A DNA stretch of 64,000 bases from Haberlea rhodopensis. Taxonomy: Eukaryota; Streptophyta; Magnoliopsida; Lamiales; Gesneriaceae. Below, one piece after another: positions 58,405 through 64,000 of the stretch; position 1 is the stretch's first letter, and each line of letters opens with the position of its first letter. The position numbers were made by a program, and so were the translations under genes. Under the pieces are notes generated by a model that was not told the DNA's origin, made no database searches, and was given only the letters and a program-made list of their open reading frames with translations. The stretch covers positions 1,612,001 through 1,676,000 of the forward strand of contig CAJQUN010000036.1 in assembly GCA_907163345.1 (NCBI GenBank), given 5' to 3'.

Positions 58405-58430
58405 TATATATATATATATATATATATAAT
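58405..58430. repeat. TA microsatellite at the pseudogene junction
   Basis: About 13 TA units joining the Mutator-like fragment to the 3' flank homologous with the intact gene. The intact gene has a longer TA run in the matching place (59696-59776), so the microsatellite pre-dates the duplication and marks the deletion endpoint. Confidence 0.85.
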
Positions 58431-58500
58431 CCGTTTAAAGTAATATCAGTGGATTGAATGATATACAAGTTTGATGTGATCGATATATATATGTATGTCT

Positions 58501-59287
58501 TATCCGTTTCAGATTATGTGATTAGACACGGATTTGCTATGGAATTTACAAATCTATTTCATTTTAATGAAATTTGAGAATCTGGTAGCAGAGATTTTCT
58601 AACCATTTGACAACATTTGCCCATTGTTATAATAATGACAAAAGAGAAATAATATTTCAGTAAATAAAAATTAGTAATCGGTGACCCAAATTATTCACTT
58701 AAATTGATTATTAACAAATTCGTATCCCCATTAAGAATGTGAGATGGATGTGAAAATATATTGATGGAAGAATAAAACTTTCAATTATCATTATTATTAT
58801 TAATTTTTTTCTGAAGAAATTTATTATTATAAGAAAAATATGACAAATTTTTATTTAAAAATATAATTACTTTAGCAGTTAATATGCAAAAAACAATTAT
58901 TATAGGTTTTCCAAATCAACTTAAATTTATATAAGAAACTTTATATAGGGGTAATATTGGCAATTAATTAATTAAAAGGTAAGAGAAGTGTTATTAACAG
59001 TTGGAGTGTAAATAAACGTGTGGACAAAAAAATCATTTACTTTTTATATAAAAACTATACAAATCTTTAGAATGATAAATTGTTTAAATTCTTCAGTAAT
59101 CTAACAAATTTCACATATCTAATCTCTTTATATTTCAATTAATATCATCATTACTCTATTTCATTTATATTAAGCTGATCATATTACTAATTATTCAAAT
59201 TTCAATTTTATAATACAAATATTTTTAAAATAAGATAAGTTTTAAATCTAAAATGTGATTCACCACATTTATTCATCAGACAATCAA
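58501..59287. other. Spacer between the two peptide gene copies
   Basis: AT-rich intergenic DNA without a coding region or recognisable element. 58520-58560 and 57845-57890 share GGATTTGCTAT(G/C)GAAT, a trace of the duplication. Confidence 0.4.
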
Positions 59288-59345
59288 AATCAAGAAAACT
59301 TTCCACCCAAAACAATCCCATTTCAAGATTATAAATACCCAAATT
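59288..59345 (+). promoter_or_regulatory. Conserved core promoter of the cysteine-rich peptide gene
   Basis: AATCAAGAAAACTTTCC, AACAATCCCATTTCAAG and the TATA box ATTATAAATACCC (about 59328-59340) are retained in both copies of the duplication, whereas the flanks have diverged. The TATA box is about 85 bp upstream of the first ATG. Confidence 0.75.
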
Positions 59346-59416
59346 CCTCATTTATCAAAACACACAATAATCATTTCAAATTTTGTTTTTTAAAAGAACA
59401 TACAATCTAATAAAAA

Positions 59417-59692
59417 ATGGAAAGAAATGACATGATATTGAAATTCCTATGTCTCTTGGTCTACATGATTTTAGGAGCCACAGCTGTAACATGCCTCTCC
59501 ATGCATGAAGATGCAATTTGGATAAGGCCACCAGGCGCTTGTTCTACTGAATATTGTACTCAAGTCTGCCACATTTTCCATTGTGGCTCGTACAAATGCC
59601 CAGGGGGATACTGTGTCATTGTCAAAAAGTTTGGGCCTACACCTGTTTGTTTATGCAGTCCCAGAGCTGATCATCCTCCATCCTTAGGGAAT

Positions 59693-59695
<3 letters not shown>
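59417..59695 (+). CDS. Secreted defensin-like cysteine-rich peptide
   Basis: An intronless 92-codon frame. Residues 6-23 form a hydrophobic signal peptide (ILKFLCLLVYMILG) with a likely cleavage after ATA23 or close by. The mature part has eight cysteines at 42, 47, 51, 56, 61, 66, 78 and 80. The Cx3C (47-51), GxC (64-66) and CxC (78-80) pattern fits the cysteine-stabilised alpha-beta fold and gamma-core of plant defensin-like peptides, which act outside the cell in defence or in pollen and reproductive signalling. The exact subfamily and activity are not determined. The start could be Met6 (59432): the broken tandem copy lacks an ATG at the upstream site but keeps one aligned with Met6. TATA box at about 59330. 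A long TA run follows the stop codon. Confidence 0.8.

Positions 59696-59776
<81 letters not shown>
59696..59776. repeat. Long TA microsatellite after the peptide gene
   Basis: About 40 TA units directly after the stop codon, then GTGTGTGTGT. It would be part of the 3' untranslated region, so repeat length changes could alter mRNA length or stability. Confidence 0.92.
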
Positions 59777-59788
<12 letters not shown>

Positions 59789-60514
59789 TTGTGTCGAGAT
59801 CATGTTTCGAATAATAATGGGTTCAATATAGATTTAATTTGTTTGAACTAATATCGATGGATCGGAAAATATATATAATTTATGTGATCTATATATATTG
59901 CGTGTTTTGCTGGTGGCTAGGAAGTGTATATACTACATGAACTAGTATATGGGCTGAATGTTTAATTTTTTTAAACAAATTATATGTGATATGTTTATTA
60001 TTATTATTAATAATTATTCAAGGAAATTAAGCAATACAAGGTAGGAGACTAGGTCAAGACCTACCAAATACTGTAAAACCTAAGAAATACTGTAGGCATT
60101 ACAATATAAGAGAGAACATAACATAATAATCAATTAAGAACCAAAAATCCAAGTACTAAGATTGTATTATTTCTTCTTCAGCCTTGTCATTATCCTTAAG
60201 TTGTACTTCTTATTGGTTGCAGGTTTGTGCAGCAGGTTTGTGCAGCAAAACATCATCCTCATCATCATCCTCCTCCGAATTAAGATGCGCTCATGATTCC
60301 TAATGAAAGTGTTTATCCATAGACATACAAGTGTACGTGACTGTGACTGACGCTCATGTGAAATTTATATCATTTGACATTAATTACCTTACACTGCAAA
60401 TCTTTCACCCTAGTATAGTACAACATAAACTAAGGTTTTGTCAAATGACGTGTACCATAATTCACACAAACCAAAATGAAGTTTCACATCTGCTGCAAGA
60501 TAACTTGCAGAAAC
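59777..60514. other. Intergenic DNA between peptide gene and ITPK4-like gene
   Basis: Contains the 3' flank shared with the pseudogene (59838-59890). 60225-60250 has a 17-bp tandem duplication (CAGGTTTGTGCAG twice). The lower part probably includes the 3' untranslated region of the minus-strand kinase gene. No other gene. Confidence 0.5.
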
Positions 60515-62936
60515 TTAAGAGGTTTCTTTAGATAGTTTATTCTTTTTTCTTGAAACTATCTTTTCCTTCAAAGCATCCCAAAAAGCAGGGATTGCAACAT
60601 CATCAGGGATTTCCTTGAATGATGGAAGATAATTCACATCCACAATGACATGGTCTCCGGTGCCATCCTGAACCTGGTGTTCAGTAAAAGAAACAGACAA
60701 CGTAAATAAGGAAACAAGAAACAGAAGATTTTTAGATTGACAGTCGGAAATAGCTGAGATTCATGCACCATTTAAAAGTAAATGGTGCCAAAGTTTTTTT
60801 CTCGTTTGTGACGTATATGTATAAGATATTTAGCTCAAAAATTAACAAATTCAAGTCACGTCAAGAAATAAGATCAAGTGCAATCTTCTTACTCTGGAGT
60901 TGGGTATACTTAATTAGAACATAAATACAACTAGGCAAGGTAGAAACTATGATGAAACATTGGAAACAACCCTGAAGGAAAATATATGCATCTCTCAATC
61001 TTTTCATGTTTCCACAGAATTTCAGGACATTTCTTACATTTCTTTTCGTGTGTAAATATATATATACCATAAAACCACACAAAAATATAGATAAAAGAAA
61101 CATTTCTTTTCAATCTTTTCATGTTTCCACAGAATTTCAGGACAGAACTAAAAGAATAAGAAAGGTTGCTTACAACAACATCAAAGCCAAATATTGTAAG
61201 ATCAAGCATTCTCCTGAGCCAATCTGCCGCAGCAGTAACCAGCTCAAAATCAATCTGATGATTATCTGAAATGATTTGTTCTTTAGCAGTAGGCAGAGAT
61301 TTCAAGCTGCAAAAAGGAAAAACAGTTTTCAACATCTGCTTGAGAGCTCTACGTAGGAGAATTGTAACAGCAAAACCAAGGAGAACAGAAAATTGGCAGT
61401 GCCTGTCAAAGTGTAACGGTTTCAGTCCATTTTCAGCAAATAAGTTCATCAATGTAACTGCGTTGGGAATAGACTTCTTGACTGCATAAAAAACCTTCCC
61501 ACCCAAAACATAAAATTTGTAGAGCAAAGAGGAATGATCCACGTATTCCTGTTGATTACACAATTTACTTTAGAGGAGAAGCCAGTATAACCAAAAGAAA
61601 AATTCATAGGTAAAAGCAATAGCCTGCAACCAAATAGCATGCGAAACCAAGCCTCTGACCTGCACAACTGCTGGAAGAGGAACAGCGAGATCCTTGTAAT
61701 GATTTACCTTAAAAGCAATAGCCTGCAACCAAATAGACCAAAAATCATCTGCAAAAAAAAAAGTGTAAACTGCACAAGATCAACAGAAATAAGAGGTATA
61801 TGGACAATGCCCATCAACCAAAAGTTACTGAATCATAACAAAAGAAACTCTTTTTAATCAAAAGTTAACATAACATTCTGATCATAACAATAACATACAT
61901 TATTTTTGTAGAGTTCTCATATTTCAATATGTTTCTAATCTTTTTTCAGGAATAAAACTTGTGCATGAGCTCTACAAAAATGAGACTTGTGACAGTTTGT
62001 ATCATGCTATTGGCTACCACCACTTTAAAATTGAAAATGATAGTAAATAAAGTGTCATGAAGTGAACATGAAAAATGTTCATTTAATTTATTCTACAATG
62101 AAGGCTGCTGATACTGTATGAAAAGCCAATGTTCAACCAGTTCTGAAACTAGGGTGAAAATACACTATAATCACTTAACATACTAATAAAGACGAGTTAC
62201 ATCAACAAGCACAACCAAGCAGCAAATAACATGAATTGTCACACAAGGGCTCAGTAATTTATCCATACAAGGGCTCATTGTTTAAGTAGTATATCAAATT
62301 AGATACTGGGCCTTTAGTTGACCAAAGGGGGTTAAATTCAGACCATGGGTATCAAAAGAGCAAGGCACAAGGCAATCCTCATGCAATATGAAAGCAAGAT
62401 GCATCGACATGATATTCCTGAATCTAGATGTATGAAAAAAAAATATTGCATAAAATATTTATAAAATATATAAAAATAAGACATATTTGTCAGCCAACAA
62501 GTAATTATGAATGACTATTACAATGTATATCATCGACAATCCACATTCCCGATATTTGACGCACGCCTTGAACCTTTAAGTTCAGGTTTCTAACCAAGGC
62601 CACATTCTTGCCATGGGGCTGCATTTTGACTAGCATTTAGTTGCAAGGGATGCACATTGCGCCAACACATGCCTTGTAGGTGCAAGATTCAAATCCCATT
62701 ACAAATCGAAGGTGCAGAATTGAACCAATCACATTAAAGAATAAATTGAAATCATTACATACTTCACTTTAGTTCTTCAACTTCTGATAACTTCAAACAC
62801 TTGGTGTAAAATATGAACATACCATACTATGAGCATCAGCTACACCGCAAGCAACTTGCGGTTTAATTATATTTGGAAGAGACAACTTTTCTTCTGCTAG
62901 CCTTTGTTCCAAATTTGGCGAATCAAAGCTATCAAC
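60515..62936 (-). CDS. ITPK4: Inositol-tetrakisphosphate 1-kinase (inositol 1,3,4-trisphosphate 5/6-kinase), ITPK4-like, 3' half
   Basis: Minus-strand gene, five exons visible: 62823-62936, 61660-61722, 61403-61548, 61174-61306 and 60515-60673. Joined they encode 204 residues in one frame. Landmarks: KLSLPNIIKPQVACGVADAH (ATP-grasp nucleotide-binding part), VPLPAVVQ, EYVDHSSLLYKFYVLGGKVF, a catalytic-core region DLTIFGFDVV, and GTGDHVIVDVNYLPSFKEIP (metal-binding DxNY). The NYLPSFKE ending matches the ITPK4 clade, not ITPK1-3. These enzymes phosphorylate inositol polyphosphates in the cytosol, feeding phytate and pyrophosphate signalling. About 280 N-terminal residues are missing and should lie beyond the right edge or in unrecognised exons between 62937 and 64000. 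Introns are GT-AG except 61307-61402 (GC-AG). Stop TAA at 60515-60517. Confidence 0.85.
61307..61402 (-). other. GC-AG intron in the ITPK4-like gene
   Basis: Exon ends TTTGACAG and the intron begins GCACTGCC, ending TTTTTGCAG before CTTGAAATC. Joining GACAG to C gives Asp-Ser, and the frame then continues with LKSLPT exactly as in ITPK4 proteins. No GT at this place gives a good frame. GC donors are a known minority class with strong AG upstream, as here. Confidence 0.8.
61611..61736. repeat. 27-nt duplication of a splice acceptor within an intron
   Basis: TAAAAGCAATAGCCTGCAAC plus CAAATAG occurs at 61611-61637 and 61710-61736, 99 bp apart. The second copy spans the real acceptor and start of the 63-bp exon of the kinase gene. 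The first lies in the following intron, so that intron holds a decoy TTGGTTGCAG/GCTATTGC site. Confidence 0.9.
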
Positions 62937-64000
62937 CTGTAGATAGGGGCTTTAATGACTAGAATGCTGGTAAAGCTTCATAAAGTTTCAGAAAAAAACA
63001 TGTAATTTTAGGCACTACAACGGACACAAAGTATTTGTCTTTCTTCCCTAAAAAATATTTCTTCCATTTGTTTCCTTCTCTCTTTCATTGGACAAAAAAG
63101 CCATTTATATAGCCTTTATACTTCAAAAATTGGTATCAGACCAGTACCTGGATTAGGGAATTTCTCACATTGGTAAATTTGTTCATAATAAATTTGTCTA
63201 AAATCAAATCACAGAAACAGTACAAGTTTATTTATCAAAACTAAAAGTTGGATACATCAATTATGGGAGTTACAACTATTTAACCTTAACAGAACAACTT
63301 GAAGTTATTTGGCTGATAAGTAAACTAACAAGATACTTTAAAAAGCAGAATCATGCACATAGATGAGAGTTGGAAATCCCTAATATCTGTTGATATCCAT
63401 GCGGTGGAGTGTTGTCTTTCTTTGGTAAAACATTCAACTTTTTTTTTCATATAAATGCACACTTGAGTTTTTAAATACATATGGATTAGATAAAAAAAAG
63501 AAGAAAACAACGTCATCATATATCTGCATAGGAAACGCTAGCTTTGACAAGCATTCCACAATTCTGTTTGACAATCAAGTATTGTGCTCAACTCCAGGAA
63601 AACACAACACACCTAATAACATCCCACTGGGATGAAAATGTTAAAGAAGCAGGATTATGCTGATAAAACATGTACTCTTTTCCCTTCCCATCTATCTCTT
63701 TCAAGTTTTTTAGCCATCGGGAGCTATTCTTCATCAGCTTCAAATGATTTGCATTCGGTCACTGTGGGGTTCATAGAATTCCCAAAAATGTCTTCATTGG
63801 ATTTCTTGGGAAAAGGTCTGGCTATGTGACATTGGAAGGAGGTATAGATATTTTCTGGACGAAGGATATTGTCAAAGCCTCTATTCAGTTGTAGATTTGG
63901 TTTCGACTTAGAAGTTCATTTGGGGTAGAATCACTGTGGAGGAAATATTGTCTTACCTCCTCCGTGGTCAACAACAAAGGAGTGGGTAATTCACCTGTTT
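62937..64000. other. Upstream part of the ITPK4-like gene region, exons not recognised
   Basis: Presumably intron and upstream exon DNA of the kinase gene on the minus strand, but no exon could be identified with confidence. A minus donor-like GGAG/GTAAGA lies near 63950. The plus-strand frame 63632-63829 has no similarity I recognise. Confidence 0.35.

Larger units (their letters stand above)
57993..58500 (+). pseudogene. Disrupted tandem copy of the cysteine-rich peptide gene
   Basis: Promoter 57993-58046 is nearly identical to 59288-59341, including GATTATAAATACCCA. An ATG at 58154 starts a signal peptide MLKVLSLLVFMILGT, parallel to MILKFLCLLVYMILGAT in the intact gene. A one-base loss after LGT shifts the frame to a stop at 58203, and a Mutator-like fragment begins at 58208, right where the intact gene reads TGTAACATG. 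The rest of the coding region is missing. After a TA run, 58431-58500 matches the 3' flank of the intact gene (59838-59890). It therefore once was a whole duplicate and is now dead. Confidence 0.85.

Noticed and set aside
63632..64000. Possible plus-strand gene start at the right edge
   Set aside because: The 65-codon frame and its continuation show no recognisable domain, and the region should belong to the minus-strand kinase gene. Not enough to call.
1..64000. tRNA, rRNA, or organelle-derived inserts
   Set aside because: I looked for tRNA-like box A/B pairs and for plastid or mitochondrial text and saw none. TGGTATCAGAGC sites are retrotransposon primer-binding sites, not tRNA genes.

Overview
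This is nuclear DNA of a flowering plant, most likely a eudicot. The evidence is nested Ty1-copia and Ty3-gypsy LTR retrotransposons primed by initiator tRNA-Met, a Mutator-like element, plant-type introns, a secreted defensin-like peptide gene and an ITPK4-type inositol phosphate kinase gene. I cannot name the species. About three quarters of the window is transposable elements or their decay products. Only two host genes are recognisable, both near the right end.

Layout. 1-4.6 kb: AT-rich low-copy DNA with a Mutator-like miniature element (9-bp target duplication) and a LINE RNase H fossil. 4.7-13.5 kb: a full-length but frameshifted Ty1-copia element on the minus strand (1505-bp LTRs, target duplication GTAGA). 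13.8-29.8 kb: a four-deep nest. Minus-strand gypsy-like element B is split by solo LTR C (GATAC); C is split by plus-strand element A (CATAT); A is split by solo LTR D (ATGAA). 29.8-46.5 kb: rearranged copia pieces, another solo LTR (AATGA), inverted pieces of a gypsy pol region, gypsy element E (broken gag-pol, perfect PBS) and a further LTR. 46.5-48.6 kb: a solo LTR (TTTTA). 51.9-56.7 kb: a tandem array of about 0.7-kb units rich in GTGCACCGGTGCA-type hairpins. 58.0-59.7 kb: a broken and an intact copy of a tandemly duplicated cysteine-rich peptide gene. 60.5-62.9 kb: the 3' half of an ITPK4-like gene on the minus strand.

Most notable structure. Six LTRs in the window, from at least three divergent LTR groups, carry a cluster of 12-bp palindromes close to GCGATCGATCGC. 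In five of the six, the distances between neighbouring palindromes fall near 20-22, 30, 41-42 or 50-52 bp, close to whole multiples of the DNA helical repeat. In the four LTRs where a splice-donor-like site is clear, the cluster starts about 237-245 bp downstream of it, so it would lie in a leader intron. The same LTRs share a GTACGT dyad and GCGA/CCGC-rich repeats, and three have a TATA box set inside an inverted repeat. This looks like a conserved cis-regulatory or RNA-structural module of a retrotransposon clade. I do not recognise it as described.

The LTRs, internal arrays and decayed pol segments are related families invading one another. The host genes are bystanders. The peptide locus, however, shows host gene duplication followed by disruption of one copy by a Mutator-like element.
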